Source of the DNA: Pseudothauera nasutitermitis
GTDB lineage: Bacteria; Pseudomonadota; Gammaproteobacteria; Burkholderiales; Rhodocyclaceae
Direction of reading: 5' to 3'
Assembly (NCBI RefSeq): GCF_004801295.1
Contig: NZ_SSOC01000001.1
Span: forward strand, 744,001-808,000
DNA length: 64,000 nucleotides
Shown here piece by piece: positions 55,338 through 63,651 of this stretch. Position 1 is the first letter of the stretch, and every line of letters starts with the position of its first letter. The position numbers were made by a program, and so were the translations under genes. The notes beneath the pieces are model-generated. The model had not been told where the DNA came from. It was given only the letters and a program-made list of their open reading frames with translations, and searched no databases.

Positions 55338-55961
55338 TCAGCCCTCCTTTTTCTGGGCTTCGACCTCGGCGCGGTGCTGTTCGTAGTGCGCGTTGGAGCA
55401 GAAGCCCTTTCCCATCCAGAGGCTGTTCGAGGGGCGGCCGCAGAAGCAGGTCGGGAACGGGTCGGCGCGGTTGGCGTCGTACCATGCCTGCGCCTCCTTG
55501 CCGTAGGGTTCGTCCTCGTCGGGGATGAAGCCAGGGCCGGCCAGGCCGTTGTGAATCCAGGTCATGGCCGCGTCGGCTCCCTTGCCGTGCTGCCATTCAA
55601 TCCATGCGGCCTGCTGGGCCACGGTCATGTCGTGGATGATCTTGCCCAGGTCGTTCGTCAGCTTCTTCGCGCGGGCCAGCTCGTCCGCTGCGGCGGCCAA
55701 GCGCGCCTCGATGTGCTCGCGCGCCTCATCGACGGTGGCGGGCGCGAAGTCGTATTGCTGGGTGCTGGCGCTGTAGCCGGTATTGCCGACGCGGGGGTAC
55801 TGGCCGGGCGCGTAGGGTTCGGGGAGCGGCTGGGCATAGACGAACACCACTTCGCCCTTGCGCGTCGTGTCCTTGAAGCCGTCGCCGTCGATCTTGCCTA
55901 TGCCCTTCAGGAGCTGGGATGCGCCGGCGGCTGGGCCGGCGGCCTCGGGGGTGGTCGTCAT
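55338..55961 (-). CDS. hypothetical phage protein with C-terminal cysteine motif
   Basis: A 207-residue protein. The middle (about 75-125) is a coiled coil (AREHIEARLAAAADELARAK), and the end has TCFCGRPSNSLWMGKGFCSN, a CxC...C pattern that may bind zinc. The stop lies two bases before the DUF5131 start. A 123-base gap separates it from the DUF2303 gene and contains a GC-rich hairpin (56055-56077) without a T-run. No family is recognised. Confidence 0.78.
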   Translation of the reverse strand: MTTTPEAAGPAAGASQLLKGIGKIDGDGFKDTTRKGEVVFVYAQPLPEPYAPGQYPRVGNTGYSASTQQYDFAPATVDEAREHIEARLAAAADELARAKKLTNDLGKIIHDMTVAQQAAWIEWQHGKGADAAMTWIHNGLAGPGFIPDEDEPYGKEAQAWYDANRADPFPTCFCGRPSNSLWMGKGFCSNAHYEQHRAEVEAQKKEG

Positions 55962-56084
55962 GGTCGGGGAGTCCTTCGATGTTGATGTGCAGCGCGGCGC
56001 GCTGCCTTCATCGAAGGCGCGGCCGCGTGAGTGGTGATGCGGCCGCGTTGCCTGCCTGGCCGGTGTGGCCGGCCAGGACGGGGC

Positions 56085-56912
56085 TTACGGCTTGCCGGAA
56101 ATGACCGGGAACCCGGTGATTTCCTTGATGCGCGTCAGCTCGTCGGTGACGGCGCTCTTGAACACACGGTCGGGGCGGATGAGTTCGTACCAGAACGTCA
56201 CCTTGCCCTCGCGCTCGCGGTACTTGAGGCGGGCTTCCAGCGGGTAGGCGTTGCTGCTTCCGTCGAACACCGGCAGGCCCAGCGTGAAACGCTCGAACAC
56301 CTGCATCTTCGTCCGGGTGTCCTTGTCCTCGTCCTCGACGAACTCGAACTGCACGCCGCCGTTTTGCAGGTTGATCTTGCTGCGCAGGCGCTTTTCGGCG
56401 TTGGCCTCGAAGCCCAGGGCCATCTGGAGGATGTCGGCGCCGCTGGGCATTCCGGGTACGGCCGCGATGTCGGGCAGGTTGTCCTCCAGCCAGGTGGCGA
56501 AATCGGCTTGGGAGAAGTTCGTCTTGTTCTTGCCCAGCCAACGCTTCCATTCCAGGGCCTGCTTCGGCGAGAACTGGCAGAGGTGGTCGCGCCACTGCTG
56601 TGCGTCGATGTCGGAACCGTGGTCGTTGATGACCGCCACCAGATGGAAGCGGCTGGCTTCGGCGTCGATGTCGGCGTAGATCGTGGCGTTGTCCAGGCTG
56701 CCGTGCTTCTTCGTGTAGAAGATGAAGCTGTCGGTGTCCGTGGTCGTCACGTCGGCACGCTTGCGGGTAGGCGCCGGAAGCAGCGATTCCAGGTCGTGGA
56801 TGTTGTAGCCCTCGGGCACGGCCACGTAGGGGGTGCCGCCGTGGCTGGTAATGGGCTGCACGGCGGCCGCGCCAGCGTCGAGCACGGTCTTGATGTTGTC
56901 GGGTTGTTCCAT
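56085..56912 (-). CDS. DUF2303 (YfdQ-like) phage protein
   Basis: A 275-residue protein matching the DUF2303 family: FIFYTKKHGSLDNATIYADID, HLVAVINDHG, FAEWLEDNLPDIA-type motif (FATWLEDNLPDIAAVPG) and SKINLQNGGVQFEFVEDED, with F(x)FYELIRPDRVF near the end. The family is common in early regions of temperate phages beside recombination genes. Its role is unknown; a link to DNA replication or recombination is inferred from that context. Length is typical. Confidence 0.9.
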   Translation of the reverse strand: MEQPDNIKTVLDAGAAAVQPITSHGGTPYVAVPEGYNIHDLESLLPAPTRKRADVTTTDTDSFIFYTKKHGSLDNATIYADIDAEASRFHLVAVINDHGSDIDAQQWRDHLCQFSPKQALEWKRWLGKNKTNFSQADFATWLEDNLPDIAAVPGMPSGADILQMALGFEANAEKRLRSKINLQNGGVQFEFVEDEDKDTRTKMQVFERFTLGLPVFDGSSNAYPLEARLKYREREGKVTFWYELIRPDRVFKSAVTDELTRIKEITGFPVISGKP

Positions 56913-56939
56913 GAAAAAGACTCCAGGTTGAGGTGGTGG

Positions 56940-57299
56940 TTAAGCGGCGGTGACGGACTTCAGTTCGCGCACCGGCTCCGGCGCGACGGACTTCAGATCG
57001 AGCTTGGTCTGGCGCGGGTCTTCGGCCATGAGGTTGCCCTCCGGCGTGGCCCACAGCAGGGACTCGGCCGGCAGGCCCTTGGGCTTGGTGATGTTCACCT
57101 CGGCCTTGACGGCCAGGGCGCCGGCGGTGGAGGGCTTGACGGCGACTTTCAGCGTCAGCGTGCCAGCCTTGTTGTGCGCGGCGACGGCGTTGATAAGTTC
57201 GCTGAACTTGTCGCCCGCCACGTCCATGATGGGCATCAGGTCGCCGTCCTCGGTTTCGACCTGGACGGACTGGAGGTTTTCATTGAGCGGCTTGCTCAT
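56940..57299 (-). CDS. hypothetical phage protein often beside DUF2303-type genes
   Basis: A 119-residue protein (MSKPLNENLQSVQVETEDGD) with a central helix (FSELINAVAAHNKAG) and a beta-rich half (TLTLKVAVKPSTAGALAVKA). It lies 27 bases before the DUF2303 start, with GGAAGAA before its own ATG. No family is recognised; no DNA-binding motif is obvious. Confidence 0.78.
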   Translation of the reverse strand: MSKPLNENLQSVQVETEDGDLMPIMDVAGDKFSELINAVAAHNKAGTLTLKVAVKPSTAGALAVKAEVNITKPKGLPAESLLWATPEGNLMAEDPRQTKLDLKSVAPEPVRELKSVTAA

Positions 57300-57678
57300 G
57301 GGTTCTTCCTTTCACGGTTGGTTGATGAACACGGCCTTCCGGCGTGTGTGGCTCCTGCGCGGCGGCGAGCGCCGCGCCCTGGTGGATGTCCTTGGCTTCC
57401 ACGATGTCGATACCGACGCGGTGGGCGACGTGTATCTCCAGGTGGGCGCCGGCGGACTTCTGCCAGCCGGCCAGCAACGCGATGGCGTCGCAGGTCAGCA
57501 GCTCCATCAGGTCGGTGCGCAGGCAGTCGTGCCAGGTCTTTTCAGGCTCGGGGTTGAGTTCCGCCGGATTCACCACGTCGTAGCCCAGGGCGCGCAATCT
57601 GGCGGCCTCGGCGTTGAACGCGGGGAAGTTGTGCTCCGGCATCCCCGACATCGGCCCGCTGATGTAGATGCGCTTCAT
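57280..57678 (-). CDS. DUF4406 protein, nucleoside 2-deoxyribosyltransferase-like
   Basis: A 132-residue protein with the DUF4406 N-terminus MKRIYISGPMSGMPEHNFPA, then ALGYDVVNPAELNP, DLMELLTCDAIALLAGWQKS and GAHLEIHVAHRVG. The fold resembles nucleoside 2-deoxyribosyltransferases, in which such Asp/Glu residues are catalytic (Glu in LEIHVA). It could alter nucleotide pools or nucleotide signals in the infected cell; the substrate is not known. Residues after about 100 are not conserved-looking. It overlaps the next gene by 20 bases. Confidence 0.87.
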   Translation of the reverse strand: MKRIYISGPMSGMPEHNFPAFNAEAARLRALGYDVVNPAELNPEPEKTWHDCLRTDLMELLTCDAIALLAGWQKSAGAHLEIHVAHRVGIDIVEAKDIHQGAALAAAQEPHTPEGRVHQPTVKGRTHEQAAQ

Positions 57679-58049
57679 GGGGCGGCCTCCGTCGCCGCCG
57701 GCGCGTCCTTGGCTTTCCGCCCATGCTTCAGCGCCCCGGCGTGGCCGTAGTGCGTGCTGGCGACGGCCTCGTAGTAGTCCTGAAGCCCGCGCAAGGCGCG
57801 CGCGAGCGTGCCGTCCTTGTGCGTGTGGAGCCACCTGGCCCGCCGTCCGTATCCGGCCGACTTGGCCTCATAGACCGGCTTCTGGCCTTCCCGCTCGACC
57901 CGGACGACGGAGAGGGTCGAAAGCCGGTTGGAGCCGCTGGACTGGATGCCGGTGGCCTCCAGTCGCCAGTCGAGGCGGGACTGATGCACCGTCCAGTCGT
58001 ACCCCGGCATGATCTTGACCAGCTCGGCGCGAAACTCCTTGCTGTTCAT
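57675..58049 (-). CDS. hypothetical phage protein
   Basis: A 124-residue basic protein (MNSKEFRAELVKIMPGYDWT) with RLEATGIQSSGSNRLSTLSVVRVERE and YEAKSAGYGRRARWLHTHKD, a compact pattern of alternating strands and helices. It overlaps DUF4406 by four bases. No family is recognised, and its small basic fold could bind nucleic acid. Confidence 0.75.
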   Translation of the reverse strand: MNSKEFRAELVKIMPGYDWTVHQSRLDWRLEATGIQSSGSNRLSTLSVVRVEREGQKPVYEAKSAGYGRRARWLHTHKDGTLARALRGLQDYYEAVASTHYGHAGALKHGRKAKDAPAATEAAP

Positions 58050-59629
58050 GGTGCCGTCTCCTTGCTGTGCTCGATGGCCTTGTTCGGGTCGGCCGTGCGC
58101 CAGTCCGGCCACGTCCGCGCCTCGTTCTTGGCCTGCTTTGCCTTCAGCGTGGCGATGATCTGTTCGGGACTCGCGCCGGTGCGCCATGCGCCGTCGAGGG
58201 CCAGAATCACGACATCAATCCACTCCTCCAGGTCGTCGGGTGCGTCGGCGATTTCCGCCAGCTCTTTGCGGATGTGGTCGGAGACGCCCTGCGTGCGGCG
58301 GCCGGGGCCGAAGGTGTTGCGCGAGAACTTCGCCTGGCGCACCAGATGGGCGTGGAAGTCGAACGGCGTGCCGCTGGTGAGGCGCGGCCAGACTTCGGGT
58401 GGCATGGCCCGGCCGAAGATCGCGTAGGGGCCGTTCTCGGTGTCGTAGATTTCCAGCAGCACCCAGCCGTCGCCGGCTGGCGGCTCCGGGTTCCAGTCCT
58501 CGATGCTGGCCGATTCCTCGAAGTAGCGGTCGGCCAGCCGTTCGTCCTGGCTCTCCAGGGAGACGAACGCGGTTTCGATGCCGAACACTGCCAGCAGGTC
58601 GTCGTAGCGCACGCTCTCGTCGCAAACCGGCATGGCCGGGTGGCTCAACCAACCGTCCGGGTCGCGCACGATGTCGCGCGGCGCCAGCAGCCGCGCGCGC
58701 AGGTCTTCGAGGCTGGCGTGCGGCTCGCGGGTCTGGGCCTCGGTGGTCGGCTCGAACAGCTTCACCTCGTGCGTGGCGTCGCACCTGTCGCACCGCCATA
58801 TGGCCTCGGCCGCGTGCTGGGTGCGGCCATGCGTCCAGTAGGGTTCGCCAGCAATGCCGGCATCGCACCCGCAGGACTTGCATTTCCACTGGTTCGGGGC
58901 CGCCTCCGGCTGCGCTCCATCGTCGAGCAGCGGCACCGATTGCACGATGCCGATGATTTCGCTGATGGCGTCGTACTTGCTGATGCCGGCCGGGGCCTGA
59001 TACCGCTGGATGACGGCGGACACCTGGCGCAGCGCGGTTTCGGCCGCGCCGCCGTGCTGGGCCGGGCCGCCCAGCGCGATGACGATGCGCTCCATCATGT
59101 CGGTCTGCTGCCCCACGAGCAGTTCGCCGTTCATGAGGATGTGGGCGAGCCAGCGCCCGCCGCGCAGCAGGTGGTAGGAGTTGGCTTCGCCGTTCGCGCG
59201 CCACGACACGCCGCGATAGCCTCCGGCCACGGGCGCGGGCGGCGCGCCGATCAGGAACGGCGCGGCGGCGATCAGCCCGGCCTGCACGGCAATGCCGGGT
59301 TCGATCAGGCGGCCGGCGCCGGCGTGGTGCTCCGCGCACCGCTGCTCGGCGATCTGGAACACCTCGACGGCGTGCTCCATGCGCGGGCCGTCGGCCAGGG
59401 TGATGCCATCGCCGCGCTGGTGCAGGAACATGGCGAAGTTCGCCACGTCGCGCGGGTCGCCCTTGAAGACGTGCGCCAGCAGCATGTCGGACAGGGCCTT
59501 GGCGCTGACCTGGGCCTTGTCCTCCCAGCCGCCGCGCCCCTTCGCCCGAGCGTCCGCCAGCTTGGCTTTCAGCTCGGCCGCGAAGCGATCTACCGCTTCG
59601 TCGTCAGGATGGTGGGCGGCGTGGGTCAT
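58046..59629 (-). CDS. multidomain phage protein with C-terminal DUF550/MazG-like nucleotide pyrophosphohydrolase domain
   Basis: A 527-residue protein. The N-terminal phage domain (about 5-75) has GRGGWEDKAQVSAKALSDML and KGDPRDVANFAMFLHQRGDG. A region near 150-225 is unassigned. A zinc ribbon follows at about 247-300 (CKSCGCD and CDRCD). The C-terminal part (about 420-520) is a DUF550-type dATP/dGTP diphosphohydrolase: FSRNTFGPGRRTQGVSDHIR, KELAEIADAPDDLEEWIDVV. Such enzymes hydrolyse dATP/dGTP or other nucleotides. It overlaps neighbours by four bases on both sides. Fusion of three or more phage domains is unusual. Confidence 0.83.
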   Translation of the reverse strand: MTHAAHHPDDEAVDRFAAELKAKLADARAKGRGGWEDKAQVSAKALSDMLLAHVFKGDPRDVANFAMFLHQRGDGITLADGPRMEHAVEVFQIAEQRCAEHHAGAGRLIEPGIAVQAGLIAAAPFLIGAPPAPVAGGYRGVSWRANGEANSYHLLRGGRWLAHILMNGELLVGQQTDMMERIVIALGGPAQHGGAAETALRQVSAVIQRYQAPAGISKYDAISEIIGIVQSVPLLDDGAQPEAAPNQWKCKSCGCDAGIAGEPYWTHGRTQHAAEAIWRCDRCDATHEVKLFEPTTEAQTREPHASLEDLRARLLAPRDIVRDPDGWLSHPAMPVCDESVRYDDLLAVFGIETAFVSLESQDERLADRYFEESASIEDWNPEPPAGDGWVLLEIYDTENGPYAIFGRAMPPEVWPRLTSGTPFDFHAHLVRQAKFSRNTFGPGRRTQGVSDHIRKELAEIADAPDDLEEWIDVVILALDGAWRTGASPEQIIATLKAKQAKNEARTWPDWRTADPNKAIEHSKETAP

Positions 59630-61797
59630 GCGGCCACCTGCTCGGGGTGGAACTTCTTGAACGGCAGGCTCTGGAGGTGCGCGCCGAAGAAGGAACCCAG
59701 CGACTCGGCGCCGATGAAGTCCGCATACACCTGCGGTTCGACGTTCGGGTAGTGGTAGATGGCACCGGCGCCGCGCTGGAACGTCACGGCCAGCGTGCGC
59801 GTGGCTTCGTCGTAGCCGACGGCCTTGATCTTGTGCGACTCCACTTCCTTCATGGGGATGTGCTGGTAGTCGGCGGCGTCGTCAAATGCTGCTGCGGGTG
59901 CTCGGGTTGCCATGTCGGTAGTCCTTTCAGGGTTGCGGGTTGCGGCCGGGGCGGCCTGTGTTGCCGGCGCCGGCTGGCCGGCCTGCACGGTCTGGATGTG
60001 CCGCACCAGGGCGGCGCAGATACGGGGGAAGTCGCGCTCGCGGTACAGCTTTGCCGACTTGTCGGTGGCGACGTGCGGGAAGCCCAGCGTCGCCAGCCCA
60101 TCGGCCGTCAGCGCGATGGGCGCCAAGCGTTCGTTGATCTGGCCCAGCTTCAGCGTTGCGGTGGAAAGGCTGCCGCCACCGCCGCCACCCATCGGGCGGC
60201 TGTGGGCCGCGCACTGGGGACTGGCCGTGACGATTTCCACCGCCGGCGCCGCTGCCATGTCCATCCCCAGGAAGGCCGATGCGTCCGCGTTGCCAGGGAA
60301 GTAGCTCGCAAGGCTGTCGGGGCCGTTGTTCTCCAGCGCCGCATTGGCCGGATGCAGCGGCACGATGGCGGCGTCTTCCGCACCGTCAAGCAAACGTTGC
60401 TGGGCGGCGGCCGCCTCGCGCTCCTGCTTGTCCTTCGCCTCGCGCTCCAGGCGCTCGGCTTCTTCCTTGCGAATGCGCGCGCGGTCGGCCTCCAGTCGCT
60501 CGGCCTCGGCCCGCTTGTGCGCGTCGATGCGGGCCGTGATCGCCAGCTTGAAGTCGTCCAGCGGCTTGACCGCGAGCTGTTGCAGGTCGGGCAGCAGCGC
60601 GCGGTGTTCGGCTGCATTGGTGCCCACCCAGGCCAGTTTCGTGCGCAGGTCGCCGGCCTTCTGGTCGGCGGCGATCTTGCCGTTCGCCAGCGCGGTGTCG
60701 AGCTTGTCCTGAACGCTCGCCAGGGTCTTCAGGCCCTTGATGACGGCCGCGAAGTCCGGCGCCGGAACGTCCAGGCGCAGCTCGGTGATTTCGCGCTGGA
60801 GTTCGGTCAGGTGATCGGCGAACGCCTTGCGGGCGGCCTCGATCTTTTCCTCGCGGCGGCGCTTTTTCTCGCTCTCCAGCAGCTTTTCCGCCATTAAGCG
60901 GTTGTCGCGCGTCAGCTTGTGCAGCGCATCCTTCGCGCGCTTCGCAGCATCGACGCCGGACACCTGGGCCAGCATCTGCGCCTCGGCGGCGTCGAGCGCA
61001 TCCTCGGCGCGCTTCAGTGCCTTGATTTGCAGGTCGAGGTCGGCGAAGTCCTGGTCGGTCTGCGGCTCCCGAATCAGGCGCTCGTCCAGAAACTGGCGCA
61101 GGGCCTGCTCGAACACCGTGAAGTTCTCGGCCACGGTCAGCGCGCCGGACACCTGCACCGACACGGCGGGCAGCGCCTGGACGGGTTCGGCGACGATGGC
61201 CGGCTTGGCCTCGGGCAGCACGTAGTCGGCCAGGTCGCGGTCGAACTGCGCCCAGCCCGCGCGGATGCGGCCGAACCATTCCGGGTCGGGCCGGACTTCG
61301 ACCCAAACGAGGTTGCCGGGCGTGCCGTCGGAGACGACGAAGATCACGCGCGCGGCGCCCGTCACCAGCATGATCTGCTGGCACTGCGGCATGTGTTCCT
61401 CGGGCAGGATGCCGGCGCGCACCGATGCGGCCAGGGCCTCGTTCCATTGCTTGTGCTCGAACGCTGTGTCGTAGAGCATGGTCAGCCCGTCGCACGATGC
61501 CGACAGATTGCCGCCCTCGTCCTCGTTCGAGGTCGTCACCGGGTAGAGGTCTTCGCCGATGATTTCCTCGACCAGCGGCCGGGCCAGGGCTTCGACCTGG
61601 TGCCCGTAGTCGAGGATGTTCACCTGCACCCAGTCGGAGAACTCCTTCGGCGTGCCGGTGTGTTTGATGCGCAGCAGTTCTGAGCGGGTCGTTTTCTTCG
61701 ACAAGCCGAGCATCGCGGCGGCTTCGCTGGCGCCGTGGTGGGTCAGGCGGAAGGCTTGCCATTCCGGGCTGCCCTGGACAAGTTCGTGGATTTTCAT
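59626..61797 (-). CDS. YqaJ-type phage exonuclease fused to a coiled coil and a KTSC domain
   Basis: A 723-residue protein. The YqaJ (lambda exonuclease-like) domain is at about 1-210: LVQGSPEWQAFRLTHHGASEA, GHQVEALARPLVEE, Asp103 in SCDGL and Glu114-x-Lys116 in FEHKQW. A long charged coiled coil (about 260-480) and a low-complexity linker follow. The last 95 residues are a KTSC domain (YQHIPMKEVESHKIKAVGYD, IYHYPNVEPQVYADFIGAES). A good ribosome site (AAAGGA) stands eight bases before an internal ATG at 59913, so a free KTSC protein (59626-59913) may also be made. The exonuclease would prepare single strands for the annealing protein encoded upstream. Confidence 0.88.
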   Translation of the reverse strand: MKIHELVQGSPEWQAFRLTHHGASEAAAMLGLSKKTTRSELLRIKHTGTPKEFSDWVQVNILDYGHQVEALARPLVEEIIGEDLYPVTTSNEDEGGNLSASCDGLTMLYDTAFEHKQWNEALAASVRAGILPEEHMPQCQQIMLVTGAARVIFVVSDGTPGNLVWVEVRPDPEWFGRIRAGWAQFDRDLADYVLPEAKPAIVAEPVQALPAVSVQVSGALTVAENFTVFEQALRQFLDERLIREPQTDQDFADLDLQIKALKRAEDALDAAEAQMLAQVSGVDAAKRAKDALHKLTRDNRLMAEKLLESEKKRRREEKIEAARKAFADHLTELQREITELRLDVPAPDFAAVIKGLKTLASVQDKLDTALANGKIAADQKAGDLRTKLAWVGTNAAEHRALLPDLQQLAVKPLDDFKLAITARIDAHKRAEAERLEADRARIRKEEAERLEREAKDKQEREAAAAQQRLLDGAEDAAIVPLHPANAALENNGPDSLASYFPGNADASAFLGMDMAAAPAVEIVTASPQCAAHSRPMGGGGGGSLSTATLKLGQINERLAPIALTADGLATLGFPHVATDKSAKLYRERDFPRICAALVRHIQTVQAGQPAPATQAAPAATRNPERTTDMATRAPAAAFDDAADYQHIPMKEVESHKIKAVGYDEATRTLAVTFQRGAGAIYHYPNVEPQVYADFIGAESLGSFFGAHLQSLPFKKFHPEQVAA

Positions 61798-62897
61798 TGC
61801 TGCGCGCCCCCTTCAGCCGCCCACGACGCGATTTCCATCTTCTGGTCGTCGGTGAGCAGTTCCTTGGTCTGAATCATTGCGATCAGGTCGTTCACCGACT
61901 TGCCGCCCTCGATGGCCTTGCGCCACCCGGCTTTCTTCTTCTCGAAGGCTTCATCGCTGCACGTCGGTAGCGAGCCGCCCTTCGAGCCGTTGCCGGCGCC
62001 AGCCCCGCCGCCGGCATTGCCCGCGCCGCCGCTCTTGCCGGCCTGCTGTTCAGCCTTGTTCTCCATGACCGACTTCCACGACGATTCGCCGTCGCGGATG
62101 GCACCGTAGATGCCGCGCAGATTGACCAGCTCGGCCGGCGAGCAGGTATCCAGCGTGTGGCCCAGGTACTCGGTCAGGTCGGCCGCCTTCACGCCGATTT
62201 CGCCGAAGGCATCGGCGATGCGCTTACGCTCGGTGTCGGGGTCGCGCGCGGCCTCGTCCAAGCGGATGGCCTTGATGATGGCCTCGGCCTCGTCCTGCAA
62301 GTCGCCGGGGATGATGCGCAAGCCCAAGGTGCGGATGGCCTTGGAAATCTGCGCAGCGCGCTTGTTCAGCAGGTCGTCGTCGGTGGCGGGCACCGTATAG
62401 ACGTTGCGGTTGTAGCTGTTCTTGCGAACGCTGATGTAGGTGCCGTCGTCGGACGGCTTCGACCGCTCCACCGTCTTTGTGACGCGCACGTCGAGCGGGT
62501 AGGTCAGGTTCGATTCCAGGTCGGTGACGCTGACGCGGTGGATTTCCTTGCCCTCGTCCTCGAAGATCATGCTGGTTTCGACCAGCACGTTCGTCATGCA
62601 GCGCAGGGCCACCTCGACGAAGCGAATGCCCAGGCCCTCCACGCCATCGCCGATGGGCTTGCGGTAGTAGGCGGACTTGTTGTTGGCGAAGCTCGGGCGC
62701 TTGCACTCCTTGAGCAAGTCCTGGCGCACCTGATCCCACTGGCGCGGGCGGCGCAGCGCCATCACGTAGCGGGCCTCGACAACGGCCTTGGCCTGGGCGG
62801 CCACGTAGGCCGATGCGGTTTCCTGGGCGGCCAGGGTCGAGCTGGTGCCGCCGAAGTCCTGGCGCACGGCCAGGGCCTGATTCACGGGGGAGTTCAT
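61794..62897 (-). CDS. putative phage single-strand annealing/recombination protein
   Basis: A 367-residue protein immediately upstream of the YqaJ exonuclease gene, overlapping it by four bases. Family blocks are MALRRPRQWDQVRQDLLKEC, KRPSFANNKSAYYRKPIGDG, VEGLGIRFVEVALRCM, VTKTVERS and KAIRTLGLRIIPGDLQDEA. A Gly-rich linker (about 290-312) leads to a helical C-terminus (EAFEKKKAGWRKAIEGGK). I recognise these from phage proteins that accompany exonucleases, and infer an annealing function from the pairing, as in lambda Bet/Exo. There is no clear RecT, Erf or Rad52 motif, so the class is unsettled. Confidence 0.8.
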   Translation of the reverse strand: MNSPVNQALAVRQDFGGTSSTLAAQETASAYVAAQAKAVVEARYVMALRRPRQWDQVRQDLLKECKRPSFANNKSAYYRKPIGDGVEGLGIRFVEVALRCMTNVLVETSMIFEDEGKEIHRVSVTDLESNLTYPLDVRVTKTVERSKPSDDGTYISVRKNSYNRNVYTVPATDDDLLNKRAAQISKAIRTLGLRIIPGDLQDEAEAIIKAIRLDEAARDPDTERKRIADAFGEIGVKAADLTEYLGHTLDTCSPAELVNLRGIYGAIRDGESSWKSVMENKAEQQAGKSGGAGNAGGGAGAGNGSKGGSLPTCSDEAFEKKKAGWRKAIEGGKSVNDLIAMIQTKELLTDDQKMEIASWAAEGGAQQ

Positions 62898-62923
62898 GAG
62901 AGGGGTTCTCCGGTAGGTTTCGA

Positions 62924-63319
62924 TCAGTCGGCCTCGCAGCGGCGGCAGCCGCGCCCACGGCACCGGCGGCACGCGCTGTCCGCTTCGGCGTCGATCTGGC
63001 GCTCCGCTTCCTTGCGGGCAATGGGTTCCCAGTAGCCGCGCGCCAAGCGCGCCAGCGCCTCGCCAGCCGCCGCCGTGTCGCCCTCGGCCAGAAGGCGGCA
63101 AAGCGGCTCGATCTGCGGGTCGCCCGTTTCGCAAAGGGCCTCGCAGAGGTTGGCGGGGTTGAAGGGCGTGAAGCCGGGCGCGGTCAGCAGCTCGGCGGCG
63201 CGTTCTTCGATGGCCGCGTCGCGGCCTTCGTCGTCGGGTGCCCTGGGGTCGTTGGGGTGGCCGGTGTAGGCCGGCCAGGTGGCCTCGTCGCCGGGGCCTG
63301 GGAGCGTGGCGAGGTTCAT
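62924..63319 (-). CDS. hypothetical phage protein with C-terminal zinc-finger-like cysteines
   Basis: A 131-residue acidic protein (MNLATLPGPGDEATWPAYTG) ending in CRRCRGRGCRRCEAD, a CxxCxGxGCxxC motif like the DnaJ zinc-binding repeat. It also has FNPANLCEALCETGDPQIEP. A zinc-linked nucleic-acid or protein contact is plausible but unproven. It overlaps the next gene by four bases and lies 26 bases before the recombination gene. Confidence 0.75.
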   Translation of the reverse strand: MNLATLPGPGDEATWPAYTGHPNDPRAPDDEGRDAAIEERAAELLTAPGFTPFNPANLCEALCETGDPQIEPLCRLLAEGDTAAAGEALARLARGYWEPIARKEAERQIDAEADSACRRCRGRGCRRCEAD

Positions 63320-63423
63320 AGCGTCACCCCGGCCAGTTCCCAGGCCCGGCGGATGCCGTAGCCGCGTGCGCGGTAGTAGCGGTAGTCGGCGAGGCGTTTC
63401 TTCAGGCGTTTGAGGGCCTTCAT
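63316..63423 (-). CDS. very small basic phage protein
   Basis: A 35-residue peptide, MKALKRLKKRLADYRYYRAR..., strongly basic and helical (predominantly Lys, Arg, Tyr), overlapping both neighbours by four bases. It could bind nucleic acid or a protein; support comes only from the overlap pattern and composition. Confidence 0.55.
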   Translation of the reverse strand: MKALKRLKKRLADYRYYRARGYGIRRAWELAGVTL

Positions 63424-63623
63424 TCGCGCATCGCCTCCACGCTGACTTTGCAGAACCCGAAGCGGTCGAGTGCATCCATGACCGCCCCGCAGGTGCTCTT
63501 GAACAGGGCGGTGTAGCTGTGCTGCTCGCCCGTCGCCGTTCTCACGCTCACCCGGCATTTGACGAGCCGGGCCGGCCGCGCGGCAGGCGTGGCCGCCGCG
63601 CAGGCAGTTGTCGATGCGCTCAT
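63420..63623 (-). CDS. small phage protein, first gene of the operon segment in view
   Basis: A 67-residue protein (MSASTTACAAATPAARPARL) with AAAGGAG before its ATG. The C-terminal part LFKSTCGAVMDALDRFGFCKV contains two Cys. It follows a double hairpin (63652-63695). No family is recognised. Confidence 0.7.
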   Translation of the reverse strand: MSASTTACAAATPAARPARLVKCRVSVRTATGEQHSYTALFKSTCGAVMDALDRFGFCKVSVEAMRE

Positions 63624-63651
63624 GGATGCGCTCCTTTCAGGGGGAAATCGA

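Noticed and set aside
56055-56077. Terminator after the DUF2303 gene
   Set aside because: The CCTGGCCGG/CCGGCCAGG hairpin has no T-run on either side, so termination is not supported.
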